From assembly GCA_030426465.1 (NCBI GenBank), contig JAUHYK010000047.1, positions 1-34,767 of the forward strand: a DNA stretch of 34,767 bases. Reading direction: 5' to 3'. This DNA comes from Alphaproteobacteria bacterium. GTDB taxonomy: Bacteria; Pseudomonadota; Alphaproteobacteria; Caulobacterales; Parvularculaceae. Under the pieces are notes generated by a model. The model was not told the origin of the DNA. It did no database searches and saw only the letters and a program-made list of their open reading frames with translations. Made by a program: the position numbers and the translations under genes. Positions 15,880 to 24,427 of this stretch are shown here, piece by piece. Every line of letters starts with the position of its first letter. Positions within the stretch are counted from its first letter, which is position 1.

Positions 15880-16737
15880 CTAAGGGTGATTTCGCCAGTG
15901 CGAGATCATGACCCATGCGAGTTCATCCGGCGCGTCATAGGAAATCCAGTGGCTGGCGTTTTTCATCCGCTCATATCGCCAGGGAGCATCTACATAGTCT
16001 TCAGACAGTTTCATTTGCGCCTCGGTAAGATAAGCCTCGCCGACGCTCCAGACACCGAGTGTTGGGATGCGCACAATTTCCTCGCCAAACGCTCCCTGCG
16101 GGGGCGGTTTCAACATCCTGCCAATAGAAATATTCGCGCGATACCAGTTCAGCCCGGCGGTAAGGCGCCCGGGTCGTGAGAGCATACCGATCGTCTCTTC
16201 CATATCACCATGGGCAGACCAGTGTTTGCGCAATAGCGCCCAGTTATTGGCGCGGTAGGCCGCTTCGCAAACTCCCCGGAATTGATGGAAGAGAATGTAG
16301 GTGCTGCGCCATTTCTGCTCCCATCCGGCTTTCAGAAACGCCCGCGTATGACCGACGGATATTGCAGTCAACGTCTTGAACCGTTCAGGGCGTTGCGCCG
16401 CCAGCATCCACGCGACCGGCGCCCCAAAATCATGTCCTGCAATATGTGCAACCTCAATCTTCAATGCATCCATGAGAGCGAGCACATCTTTGGAGGCGCC
16501 AGTTTGGATATCGTAATCGGCGACAGAGGCGGCCATGTCGGTTTCGCCAAATCCGCGAAGGTCTGGCGCGATGACGCGAAATCCTGACGTAACAAGCAGC
16601 GGCGTCACCTTCTCCCATACAGCAGATGAATCGGGAAAGCCGTGGAGGAGAATGGCCGCTGGCGCGCCCACTTCTCCACAATCACGCACAAAATGGGAAA
16701 GGCCGTTTGCGGAAATGCAATGCGTTTCCGCCCGCAT
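15880..16737 (-). CDS. Alpha/beta hydrolase, epoxide-hydrolase-like
   Basis: 285 residues. HGFPDSSAVW (oxyanion HGFP at 32-35), PDLRGFGET, and the nucleophile elbow GHDFGAP with Asp103, which is typical of epoxide hydrolases and haloalkane dehalogenases and not of serine esterases. The catalytic His is in NASHWISYDAPDEL near the end. A helical cap lies between (about 130-215). The acid after strand 6 is not obvious; SVGEAYLTEAQM occupies that place. Substrate unknown. The start follows the MoxR stop after three bases with AAGGA inside the end of the MoxR gene, so the two are translated from one mRNA. Confidence 0.9.
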   Translation of the reverse strand: MRAETHCISANGLSHFVRDCGEVGAPAAILLHGFPDSSAVWEKVTPLLVTSGFRVIAPDLRGFGETDMAASVADYDIQTGASKDVLALMDALKIEVAHIAGHDFGAPVAWMLAAQRPERFKTLTAISVGHTRAFLKAGWEQKWRSTYILFHQFRGVCEAAYRANNWALLRKHWSAHGDMEETIGMLSRPGRLTAGLNWYRANISIGRMLKPPPQGAFGEEIVRIPTLGVWSVGEAYLTEAQMKLSEDYVDAPWRYERMKNASHWISYDAPDELAWVMISHWRNHP

Positions 16738-16740
16738 TAT

Positions 16741-17583
16741 TTATCCTTCACGCCGTGCAAGAAACGCCAAACGCTCAAACATGTGAACGTCTTGTTCGTT
16801 CTTCAAAAGGGCGCCATGCAACGGCGGAATTGCTTTCCGGGGGTCGCGCTCGGAAAGAATTTCTTCTGGCAGGTCTTCAGCCATTAATAGCTTCAGCCAG
16901 TCCAGCAGTTCCGAGGTCGACGGTTTTTTCTTGAGACCCGGCACATCCCGAATTTCGTAAAAGACTTTCATGGCGTCAGCGACAAGGCGTTTCTTGATGC
17001 CGGGAAAATGCACATCCACAATCTGCGCCATAACGTCGGCGTCAGGAAATTTGATGTAGTGGAAAAAGCAACGGCGCAAAAAGGCGTCCGGCAATTCCTT
17101 TTCATTATTTGATGTGATGATGACGATTGGCCGTTGTTTCGCTTTTACGGTTTCGCCCGTCTCGTAGACATAGAACTCCATACGGTCGAGTTCCTGAAGC
17201 AGATCGTTTGGAAACTCGATATCGGCCTTGTCGATTTCGTCGATAAGAAGAACCGGACGCTGATCCGCCGTGAACGCCTCCCACAATTTGCCGCGCTTAA
17301 TGTAGTTTTTGACATCGCGGGCGCGCTCTTCACCAAGTTGACCATCGCGCAAGCGCGCAACAGCGTCATACTCATAAAGCCCCTGATGGGCCTTGGTGGT
17401 GGACTTGATGTGCCATTCAAGGAGCGGCGCGCCAAGCGACTTGGCGACTTCGATCGCAAGCACCGTCTTGCCGGTCCCGGGCTCGCCCTTGACGAGCAGA
17501 GGGCGCTCCAACGTGACCGCCGCATTGACGGCGACTTTAAGGTCTTCAGTGGCGACGTAATCCTTGGTGCCGGTAAACTTCAC
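16741..17583 (-). CDS. MoxR-family AAA+ ATPase
   Basis: 280 residues. Walker A GEPGTGKT at 33-40, Walker B VLLIDEIDKAD, sensor 1 VIITSNNEKELPDAFLRRC with the arginine finger, and a C-terminal lid ending HGALLKNEQDVHMFERLAFLARREG. MoxR ATPases act as chaperones for metal insertion or complex assembly, normally with a von Willebrand factor A protein encoded next to them. Here the downstream neighbour is an alpha/beta hydrolase and no VWA gene is within the window. GTG start at 17583 with AAGAGAG seven bases upstream. It is divergent from the metzincin gene across 143 bases. Confidence 0.93.
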   Translation of the reverse strand: MKFTGTKDYVATEDLKVAVNAAVTLERPLLVKGEPGTGKTVLAIEVAKSLGAPLLEWHIKSTTKAHQGLYEYDAVARLRDGQLGEERARDVKNYIKRGKLWEAFTADQRPVLLIDEIDKADIEFPNDLLQELDRMEFYVYETGETVKAKQRPIVIITSNNEKELPDAFLRRCFFHYIKFPDADVMAQIVDVHFPGIKKRLVADAMKVFYEIRDVPGLKKKPSTSELLDWLKLLMAEDLPEEILSERDPRKAIPPLHGALLKNEQDVHMFERLAFLARREG

Positions 17584-17726
17584 AGAAACGCTCTCTTTGT
17601 GGCTATGTTTGCAACTATAAAGCTGTAAGAGCTTGAAGCAATCGCTTGATGCAGCGGTGAAAATTCAATTTTGCATTTCTCCGGAAAATCCGGCAGCTTC
17701 TCAGACGCACCCCGAAAGGAACCTTC

Positions 17727-20276
17727 ATGCGCCTTATCCTTGTGTCTCTTGCATCTCTTTTACTTGTTTCCGCCTGCGCGCGCGAAAATGCCGAAACAAC
17801 GCATGCTTCGGACCGCGCCGGGAAAGACGAACAGCAAGTCCGGTCCGCTCCAACTAGCGACTGGAGGGATGACAGCGTCAAGGATTTTGTAAGAAAAGAC
17901 GGATTTCTGACCCTGTTCGCCGATGAAAAGGGGGGCAAGGTTTTTGCGGTCTTTCCACCGGCGGATGAGGACGGCGTTTCGTTGCGCGCAATTCATGCGG
18001 CTGGTCTGACGTCCGGGCTTGGCTCAAACCCGGTGGGACTGGATCGCGGCCTTTTCGACGGCGGCTCATTGATCGCCTTTCGGCGGATTGGCGACAGAAT
18101 AATTGCAGAGCAGGAAAACTGGACCTATCGCGCCACCACTGAGAACCCGCTGGAACAAAAGGCTGTGCGTGAGTCCTTCGCGCGGTCTTTCCTCTGGTCG
18201 GGCGAGGTGAGCGCCACGGGCCCCAACGGTGAGAGCCTGGTGGACATCTCCAGCTTTCTAACCCTCGATTCCCTTGGTGTCGTTGCCGCGCTGAAAGATC
18301 ACCCCAAGGGCGGATCGTTTTCTGTCGCGGCGGACAGAACGTTTCCCGACGCCGCCAACGCGTTGGCGTTTCCGGATAATGTGGAATTCGACGCCTATGT
18401 AACTCTGGTTAGCGATAAGCCCGGAGATGAAGTGCGTGCGACGGCGGCGGATGGGCGCGCTATAACTATGGTTCAGCACCATTCGCTCGTGCGCCTGCCA
18501 GATGATGGCTATACGCCGCGCGCTTTCGATGTCCGGTCGGGTGCGATTGATGTTCCATTTTACGATTTCTCCGCGCCGCTTGCGGCACATATCCAACAAT
18601 CCGTCGCACGCCGGTTTCGGCTGGAAAAGCAGCACCCGAACGCCGCGACAAGTCCGGCGAAAGAGCCGATTGTATTTTATGTCGACGCCGGCGCACCGCC
18701 GCAGATTCGTGACGCACTGATTGAAGGCGCATCGTGGTGGGCGCAGGCTTTTGAAGCCGCCGGATTCGAAGACGCTTACCGTGTGGAGCCTTTGCCCGAA
18801 GGCGCTCACCCTCGAGATATCCGTTACAATATCATTTCATGGACACATCGGCAGACCCGTGGCTGGTCCTATGGCGGCGGGGTTTCCGATCCGCGCACAG
18901 GTGAGATGATCAAAGGCAGCGTCATTCTCGGCAGCCAACGAGTGCGTCAGGATCGCATGATTTTTGAAGGCCTCGCCGGCGCACAAAATTCCGGAAAAGG
19001 CGGCGCCGACGATCCGGTCGAGATTGCACTGTCACGCATTCGCCAGCTCGCCGCACATGAAGTTGGGCACGCCCTTGGTTTTGCTCACAATTTCGCCGCA
19101 TCCACGAACGACCGCGGATCCGTCATGGATTATCCGGCGCCGCTGGTTACCGTTGGCGCTGATGGCGCACTCGATTTAAGCGAAGCCTATGACACCGACA
19201 TTGGCGAGTGGGACAAGCTCGCCGCGACCTGGCTTTACGCCGAATTCGCGCCTGACACGGACGAAGCGGCCGCCCTCAACAAAATTCTGGCGGACGGATA
19301 TGCATCGGGTTTGCGCTTTGTGGCAGACAGCGAAGGGCGCTCTGTTGGCACAGGCAACCCTTATGGCAGCGTCTGGGATAATGGCGGCGATCCCGTCCAA
19401 TCCTTGCGCGATGTAATGGCTGTCCGCGCCGTCGCGCTGTCCAACTTTGGAGAACAATCCATCGCTCAAGGCGCCCCCATGGCGAAATTGCGCGAAGTGA
19501 TTGTGCCGATCTACTTATACCATCGCTACCAGGCTGTGGCGGCGGCGAAACTCGTGGGTGGTTATAACTTTACCTACAAGACAAAAGGTGATGCGCTTTC
19601 GAAAGGCTCTGTTGTCGCTGACGAAAAACAGCGCGATGCGCTTGCCGCTCTTTTGGAGACGCTTGATCCGTCGGCTCTTGTTTTGCCTGACCCCGTTCTG
19701 GACCAGATGACTCCCCAAATGGGCGCCTTTAACGGCAATAATGGCGGCGAAGTCTTCGAGACGGATACGCACCCGATGTTCGATCTGGTGAGCGCCGCTG
19801 ACTCAGCGGCCAGCATTACGATTGACGCGCTTTTGCATCCGGCTCGGGCGGCGCGGCTTGAAGAGCAACACCGCCGCAACTCTTCCGCGCTAGGATTTGG
19901 CGACGTCCTCAACGCCATCGACGCTCAAGTCTTTGCCGCGACTGAGGTTGGTGAACAGCCAATCGCTAATGTCATGCAGGACCGCTTCGTGTCCGACCTG
20001 ATTGAGCTTTCGCTTAGTGAGAACGCGGCGGCGTCGGTTCGAGCGCAATCGGAAGCGAAATTGCGCGCCATCGCCAACCGGCTGGGGCCGTCGCTGTTCA
20101 ACTCGGCGAACGCTCGCGAACATAATAGCTGGCTGCGCGATCGCATTGAAACCCATCTGGATCGTCCGGCCGTGGCAGTCGCGGCGTCCTCGCCCGACGC
20201 CGAAATTCCGCCGGGAAGCCCCATCGGCGGCGGTATGATGGAAACCTGCTGGCATTGCGACAGCATCAGAGATTAA
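17727..20276 (+). CDS. Zinc-dependent metzincin metalloprotease lipoprotein (DUF5117/DUF4953-like)
   Basis: 849 residues. Signal peptide with lipobox LLVSAC (Cys17) predicts a lipoprotein. An N-terminal region of about 330 residues resembles the DUF5117-type domain of this family (FARSFLWSG, TMVQHHSLVRLPDDGYTPR). It is followed by PIVFYVDAGAPPQIRDALIEGASWW and the metzincin zinc site HEVGHALGFAHNF (His444, Glu445, His448, His454), with the Met-turn SVMDYPAP about 20 residues later. A long C-terminal domain follows. The very end carries a CWHC motif (METCWHCDSIRD), unusual for an exported lipoprotein. Physiological substrate is unknown; related proteins occur in peptide-degrading marine bacteria. 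ATG at 17727 has GAAAGGAA five bases upstream. The stop overlaps the converging GNAT gene by four bases. Confidence 0.92.
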   Translation: MRLILVSLASLLLVSACARENAETTHASDRAGKDEQQVRSAPTSDWRDDSVKDFVRKDGFLTLFADEKGGKVFAVFPPADEDGVSLRAIHAAGLTSGLGSNPVGLDRGLFDGGSLIAFRRIGDRIIAEQENWTYRATTENPLEQKAVRESFARSFLWSGEVSATGPNGESLVDISSFLTLDSLGVVAALKDHPKGGSFSVAADRTFPDAANALAFPDNVEFDAYVTLVSDKPGDEVRATAADGRAITMVQHHSLVRLPDDGYTPRAFDVRSGAIDVPFYDFSAPLAAHIQQSVARRFRLEKQHPNAATSPAKEPIVFYVDAGAPPQIRDALIEGASWWAQAFEAAGFEDAYRVEPLPEGAHPRDIRYNIISWTHRQTRGWSYGGGVSDPRTGEMIKGSVILGSQRVRQDRMIFEGLAGAQNSGKGGADDPVEIALSRIRQLAAHEVGHALGFAHNFAASTNDRGSVMDYPAPLVTVGADGALDLSEAYDTDIGEWDKLAATWLYAEFAPDTDEAAALNKILADGYASGLRFVADSEGRSVGTGNPYGSVWDNGGDPVQSLRDVMAVRAVALSNFGEQSIAQGAPMAKLREVIVPIYLYHRYQAVAAAKLVGGYNFTYKTKGDALSKGSVVADEKQRDALAALLETLDPSALVLPDPVLDQMTPQMGAFNGNNGGEVFETDTHPMFDLVSAADSAASITIDALLHPARAARLEEQHRRNSSALGFGDVLNAIDAQVFAATEVGEQPIANVMQDRFVSDLIELSLSENAAASVRAQSEAKLRAIANRLGPSLFNSANAREHNSWLRDRIETHLDRPAVAVAASSPDAEIPPGSPIGGGMMETCWHCDSIRD

Positions 20277-20782
20277 AGGACTTTCCTCATTGTGATGCGT
20301 GATTGGGCTGCGTAACCGGACCCGGCTTCCTCGGCCTGAATGGCCAGAAGATCATGTTCATCTTCGCCAGGCGAAAACGCTTCATAGCCAAGAGAGCTAT
20401 AAAAAGGCGCATTCCAGGGAATGTCGCGGAAGGTTGTCAGCGTGACAGAAGAGAAACCTTGCTCGCGCACCCAATCTTCGACCGCCTTTATGAGCGCGCG
20501 GCCAATGCCGCGTTGCTGAAAGCGCTCCGCAACAGAAACTTCTGTAATGTGCCCATGACCGTCCACAGGCCACATCATGATGAAGCCGACGGTGTCGCCG
20601 CCGATTTCCGCAACAAACGTCACGCCTTGTGTGAGGCCGCGTTCATGCTCTTCTAATGTACGCACAGGGCCGTTTGCGCAGAAATCATAACCCACCGCGC
20701 GGAAAGCCTGCGCGGCGTCATGTTCCAGCGCCTGCATTACCGGCACATCATCATGCGAAGCGCGCCGAATCGTTATGGTCAC
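20273..20782 (-). CDS. GNAT family N-acetyltransferase
   Basis: 169 residues with the GNAT fold. The N-terminal ITIRRASHDDVPVMQALEHDA is the beta1-alpha1 region, and the acetyl-CoA pyrophosphate loop is VAERFQQRGIGRALI. ITEVSVAERF forms beta4, and a PFYSSLGYEAF segment is typical of the C-terminal end. The acceptor substrate cannot be predicted. The ATG overlaps the stop of the upstream 2OG oxygenase gene by four bases (ATGA), so the two are translationally coupled. Its own 3' end overlaps the metzincin stop by four bases on the opposite strand, with no room for a terminator. Confidence 0.92.
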   Translation of the reverse strand: MTITIRRASHDDVPVMQALEHDAAQAFRAVGYDFCANGPVRTLEEHERGLTQGVTFVAEIGGDTVGFIMMWPVDGHGHITEVSVAERFQQRGIGRALIKAVEDWVREQGFSSVTLTTFRDIPWNAPFYSSLGYEAFSPGEDEHDLLAIQAEEAGSGYAAQSRITMRKVL

Positions 20783-21726
20783 TCTGCGAGACCAATTTCC
20801 CGAAGGCGTTGAGTCAAAAACTCATGCGCCGTGATGTCTTCGTATTTGGCGCCGTCGCCTTTGCAGCTATCAAGACATGAAAGGAGCGCGTCAGAATGCG
20901 GGTGCATGAAGAACGGCATCGAGTAGCGGGACTCATTCACACTTCCTTCGGGATTGACCACCCGATGAGTTGTCGCGGGAATAACGTCATTGCAAACGCG
21001 AGCCAGCATGTCACCGGCGTCAACGATGAGATTGTCAGGATCGGTGTCCACCGGAAGCCATTTGCCTTCTCGGTCAAGCAACTGAAGGCCGGCGCCATTT
21101 GCGGCGACAAGTATGGTGATTAGATTGATGTCTTCATGCGCGGCGGCGCGAATAGAACCCGGATCGACGCCATCGGGGACAGGCGGGTAGTGGAGGAGGC
21201 GCAGGATTGAATTCCCATCTGTCGCCATCTTACGGAAAAAGTCTCGGGGCACATCAAGAGACGGCGCCAGCGCTTCGAGCATGGCAAGTCCGGCGTCTTC
21301 CAGCGCATCGTAGAGTTCGATGAAGGTCTGGCGAAAACCATCGGGCTGTTCTGGCCACATATTAGCGGGATAAATTTTCTCAAGATCGGAGCCAGCTTCA
21401 AATTCCCGGCCTACATGCCAGAATTCTTTCAGGTCAGGATGGTCAGAATCCTTGGCGTGTTCACGTCCGAATGGTGTGTATCCGCGCTGTCCATCCTTGC
21501 GGAAGAATTCCATTTTATATTTTTCGGGCAGGGCGAAAAACTCGGCGCTCTTGTCGTAGGCGCGCTGGAGCAACTCGCGGCTAACTTTGTGGTCCTTAAG
21601 GATGATGAATCCGAAATATTTGAAACCTTCATACAGGGCTTCCTCGAACTCACGCCGGGCGGCTAAATCTCCATCCGTATAGGCTTTGAGACTAAGCTCC
21701 GGCACGCGGTCATATTTACGGGCCAT
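20779..21726 (-). CDS. 2OG-Fe(II) oxygenase of the isopenicillin N synthase-like family
   Basis: 315 residues. DIOX_N region at the N-terminus (FEEALYEGFKYFGFIILKDHKVS, ALPEKYKMEFF), then the jelly-roll 2OG-FeII_Oxy domain with AAHEDINLITIL (His and Asp ligands about residues 196-198), ATTHRVVNP (distal His) and SRYSMPFF (2-oxoglutarate Arg and Ser). Substrate unknown; bacterial members include ethylene-forming-like and flavonol-synthase-like oxidases that act on small molecules. AGAGGA lies six bases before the ATG. Coupled by a four-base overlap to the GNAT gene, which suggests oxidation and acylation of one small molecule, but this is only inference. Divergent from the VIT1 transporter gene. 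Confidence 0.92.
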   Translation of the reverse strand: MARKYDRVPELSLKAYTDGDLAARREFEEALYEGFKYFGFIILKDHKVSRELLQRAYDKSAEFFALPEKYKMEFFRKDGQRGYTPFGREHAKDSDHPDLKEFWHVGREFEAGSDLEKIYPANMWPEQPDGFRQTFIELYDALEDAGLAMLEALAPSLDVPRDFFRKMATDGNSILRLLHYPPVPDGVDPGSIRAAAHEDINLITILVAANGAGLQLLDREGKWLPVDTDPDNLIVDAGDMLARVCNDVIPATTHRVVNPEGSVNESRYSMPFFMHPHSDALLSCLDSCKGDGAKYEDITAHEFLTQRLREIGLAE

Positions 21727-21763
21727 GGCGGATCCTCTCGCGAAAATGGCATGCTTTCTGCGG

Positions 21764-21799
21764 TTTACGCCCCGTAAGCTTGGGGCGCAATGGCGTAAA
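21764..21799. promoter_or_regulatory. Inverted repeats between oxygenase and VIT1 genes, candidate operator
   Basis: Perfect 8-bp inverted repeat TTTACGCC (21764-21771) / GGCGTAAA (21792-21799) with a second, nested one, CGCCCC (21768-21773) / GGGGCG (21782-21787). They lie 38 to 73 bases upstream of the oxygenase start. A direct repeat GCCATAAAGC occurs nearby at 21818-21827 and 21866-21875. These could bind a dimeric regulator of either divergent gene. I do not recognise the regulator. Confidence 0.4.
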
Positions 21800-21843
21800 A
21801 GCGCGCATCAAATTCAGGCCATAAAGCGTGGCGAATTTGCAGA

Positions 21844-21873
21844 TTGACGCAGTTTTATAGCGTAAGCCATAAA
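21844..21873 (+). promoter_or_regulatory. Possible promoter of the VIT1-type transporter gene
   Basis: TTGACG (21844-21849), 18-base spacer, CATAAA (21868-21873). Predicted start near 21880, which is the ATG itself, and no Shine-Dalgarno is visible before that ATG. A leaderless mRNA is possible. The -10 is weak, so confidence is low. Confidence 0.3.
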
Positions 21874-21879
21874 GCTCCC

Positions 21880-22629
21880 ATGAGCGCCACACCCCGCGAT
21901 CCTGACCTTGAGCATAGCCATGATCCGAAGGAGATCGCAGCACGCCTGAAAAAAGGGCCGCAAAGCAGTTATCTGCGCGACTGGGTTCTCGGCGGTATAG
22001 ACGGCGCCGTAACAACATTCGCAGTTGTCGCAGGCGTCGCAGGCGCCGAGCTTTCCACAACAATCATTTTAATCCTGGGCGTCGCCAATCTCATCGCGGA
22101 CGGGTTTTCCATGGCGGCCGGAAATTATTCCGGCGTCAAGGCGGAGCGCGACGACTACCACCGCCTTCGGGAAACCGAACTGCGCCATATCGCCTTGTCG
22201 CCGGAAGGAGAACGCGAAGAAATTCGACAGATTTTCGCTGCGAAGGGGTTTGAAGGTGAAGACCTCGTCCGGGCGGTCGAAATTGTTACGTCACATCAGG
22301 AACGCTGGATCGAGGTGATGGTCGAAGAAGAATATGGCGCCCCGAAATCTAACCGGTCGCCCTTGCGCGCCGGCGCAGCGACCTTTGCAGCTTTTCTGAT
22401 TTGCGGCGCCGTGCCGCTTTTACCATTTCTCTTTGGCGCCGGTTCAAACGCCTTATTGAGCGCCGTCATCATGACCGGCGTCGTTTTCTTTGGCATTGGG
22501 GCCTTGAAGTCCAAATGGTCCACTACACGCTGGTGGATGTCAGCGCTTGAAACCTTTGTGATTGGCATGACGGCTGCGTGCTTCGCCTATGCTGTCGGGG
22601 CGTTGCTGAAAGGCTGGGTAGGGGTGTAG
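21880..22629 (+). CDS. VIT1/CCC1 family Fe(II)/Mn(II) transporter
   Basis: 249 residues. Core features of the family: LRDWVLGGIDGAVTTFAVVAGVAGAEL (first helix with the conserved Asp-Gly), GVANLIADGFSMAAGNYSGVKAE (second helix with the metal-path Asp, Ser and Met), a cytosolic helical metal-binding segment rich in Glu and His (RDDYHRLRETELRHIALSPEGEREE to RWIEVMVEEEYG) and three more helices. It should move iron or manganese out of the cytosol. ATG at 21880 is used; a TTG at 21844 coincides with a candidate -35 element. Its divergent neighbour is an iron-dependent oxygenase, and an aldehyde dehydrogenase gene follows after 24 bases. Confidence 0.92.
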   Translation: MSATPRDPDLEHSHDPKEIAARLKKGPQSSYLRDWVLGGIDGAVTTFAVVAGVAGAELSTTIILILGVANLIADGFSMAAGNYSGVKAERDDYHRLRETELRHIALSPEGEREEIRQIFAAKGFEGEDLVRAVEIVTSHQERWIEVMVEEEYGAPKSNRSPLRAGAATFAAFLICGAVPLLPFLFGAGSNALLSAVIMTGVVFFGIGALKSKWSTTRWWMSALETFVIGMTAACFAYAVGALLKGWVGV

Positions 22630-22653
22630 GACGCTCTGGAAAAGGAGAAGCCC

Positions 22654-24141
22654 ATGGACATTTCCGATCTGATGAGCCGCCTCGGCGTTGAAGAGCGCTT
22701 TTACACATGCGGACCACTTTCAGTCACAACGCCAATCGACGGGTCCGAACTCGCGCAGGTCGCCCCGGACGATCAGTCGGTAATCAATGAAAAAATAGCT
22801 CTCGTCCATGACGCCTTTCTTGAATGGCGGTCGGTTCCGGCGCCGCGCCGCGGCGAATTAGTGCGCCTCTTCGGGGACGAGCTTCGCAAGCATAAAGACG
22901 ATCTCGGCCGGCTTGTAACAATCGAATGCGGCAAGCTCCTGTCCGAGGGGCTCGGCGAAGTGCAGGAAATGATCGATATCTGCGATTTCGCTGTCGGCCT
23001 GTCTCGCCAGCTTTACGGACTCACTATCGCTTCTGAGCGCCCCGGCCATCACATGCGCGAAAGCTGGCACCCTTTGGGACCGGTCGGAATTATCTCCGCT
23101 TTTAATTTTCCTGTCGCGGTCTGGTCATGGAACGCGACGCTCGCCTTGATCTGCGGCGACACTTGCCTTTGGAAACCGTCCGAAAAAACACCGCTGACCG
23201 CACTCGCTGTGCAATCGCTGTTTGAGCGCGCCGTTTTACGTTTCGACGGCGCGCCGCAAAATTTGAGCCAGGTCATTATCGGCGAGCGCACCGCCGGGGA
23301 ACAAATGGTCGATGATCCGCGTGTCGCGCTCATTTCCGCCACTGGCTCAACTCGTATGGGCCGAGAGGTCGGGCCCCGTGTCGCAAAAAGGTTCGGACGT
23401 GTCTTGCTGGAGCTTGGCGGCAACAACGCCGGAATAGTGACGCCAAGCGCTGATCTTGATCTTTCTCTGCGCGCTGTTTGCTTTGCCGCGGCGGGAACCG
23501 CCGGTCAGCGCTGCACAAGCCTGCGCCGCCTCTTTGTCCATGAGAGCATTTACGACATATTCGTATCGCGCCTTAAAGCCGCTTACAGTTCCTTGCCCGT
23601 CGGCGACCCTTTGCAAGATGGTGTTCTTGTCGGGCCGCTTATCGACAAAGCCGCGATGGACCGGATGCATTATGCGCTGGACCGCGCAAAGGCCCAGAGC
23701 GCCGCCATCACCGGTGGAGAGCATGTCGGAGATAAAGGCTGGCATGTACGCCCGGCAATTGTAGAGCTGGATGAACATAGCGGTATTGTCCTCGAAGAAA
23801 CATTTGCGCCCATTTTGTATGTCATGCGCTACGGCGAACTAGACGACGCCATCGCGCTGCAAAATTCGGTTCCTCAGGGGCTGTCTTCTTGCATCTTCAC
23901 ACGAGATGTTTTGGAGGCTGAGAGATTTCTTTCCGCGACCGGTTCAGACTGCGGGATCGCCAATGTGAATATCGGGCCTTCCGGAGCAGAGATTGGCGGC
24001 GCCTTTGGCGGCGAAAAAGAAACCGGGGGCGGGCGTGAAAGCGGCTCAGACGCGTGGAAAGCCTATATGCGTCGGCAGACACAAACTGTGAATTACTCGA
24101 CCGCGCTGCCGCTCGCTCAAGGCGTCAAGTTCGACATCTAA
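22654..24141 (+). CDS. amaB: ALDH7-family aldehyde dehydrogenase (aminoadipate-semialdehyde dehydrogenase-like)
   Basis: 495 residues. NAD-dependent oxidation of an aldehyde to its acid. Catalytic residues: Glu253 in LLELGGNNAG and Cys287 in GQRCTSLRR (34 residues apart, as usual). ELGGNNA, SAFNFPVAVWSWN and ALISATGSTRMG mark the ALDH7 (antiquitin) group, whose bacterial members (AmaB) act on L-2-aminoadipate 6-semialdehyde in lysine and pipecolate breakdown. The exact substrate here is inferred from family, and no other lysine-degradation gene is adjacent. AAGGAG six bases before the ATG. Follows the VIT1 gene after 24 bases in the same direction, possibly cotranscribed. A short GC hairpin directly after the stop may be its terminator. 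Confidence 0.88.
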   Translation: MDISDLMSRLGVEERFYTCGPLSVTTPIDGSELAQVAPDDQSVINEKIALVHDAFLEWRSVPAPRRGELVRLFGDELRKHKDDLGRLVTIECGKLLSEGLGEVQEMIDICDFAVGLSRQLYGLTIASERPGHHMRESWHPLGPVGIISAFNFPVAVWSWNATLALICGDTCLWKPSEKTPLTALAVQSLFERAVLRFDGAPQNLSQVIIGERTAGEQMVDDPRVALISATGSTRMGREVGPRVAKRFGRVLLELGGNNAGIVTPSADLDLSLRAVCFAAAGTAGQRCTSLRRLFVHESIYDIFVSRLKAAYSSLPVGDPLQDGVLVGPLIDKAAMDRMHYALDRAKAQSAAITGGEHVGDKGWHVRPAIVELDEHSGIVLEETFAPILYVMRYGELDDAIALQNSVPQGLSSCIFTRDVLEAERFLSATGSDCGIANVNIGPSGAEIGGAFGGEKETGGGRESGSDAWKAYMRRQTQTVNYSTALPLAQGVKFDI

Positions 24142-24163
24142 CCGCCAGCGGCGGTTATGTTTT
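24142..24163 (+). terminator. Weak terminator-like hairpin after the ALDH gene
   Basis: CCGCC (24142-24146), loop AGC, GGCGG (24150-24154), then TTATGTTTT. The stem begins directly after the TAA. Stem of only five pairs and a broken T tract, so termination may be partial. Confidence 0.5.
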
Positions 24164-24427
24164 ACGGAACAATGTATAAATCGCTCCGCTTCTTAACGCG
24201 TGTGCACACTGACGTGCCGGCGCTCAAGACTATTATTCCAAGTAATAGCATAATCTGTCGGCACTAATCTTCATACCGTTATTGCCATCCTGTCGTTGCC
24301 CGACTGCAACAACATGACGGGGATTAGCAATAAAGCTCGAAATTATACCTTTGATTCTGGCGATTTATGTTATCGCTGAAAAAAAATAAAAACCGATTCA
24401 CATTGCAGAGTTCATGGGAGGTAACGG
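24164..24427. other. AT-rich region before the TonB receptor, with inverted repeats
   Basis: No reading frame of interest. It holds a 10-bp perfect palindrome GTGTGCACAC (24200-24209), an inverted repeat CTATTA-N7-TAATAG (24230-24248) and a small hairpin GCGAT/ATCGC (24360-24376) followed by an A tract. GGGAGG six bases before 24428 is the receptor's ribosome site. I see no cobalamin, FMN or other known riboswitch core and no convincing Fur box. Confidence 0.5.

Noticed and set aside
24240-24427. Riboswitch in the TonB receptor leader
   Set aside because: I looked for the cobalamin core and other conserved riboswitch boxes and found none; only short hairpins are present.
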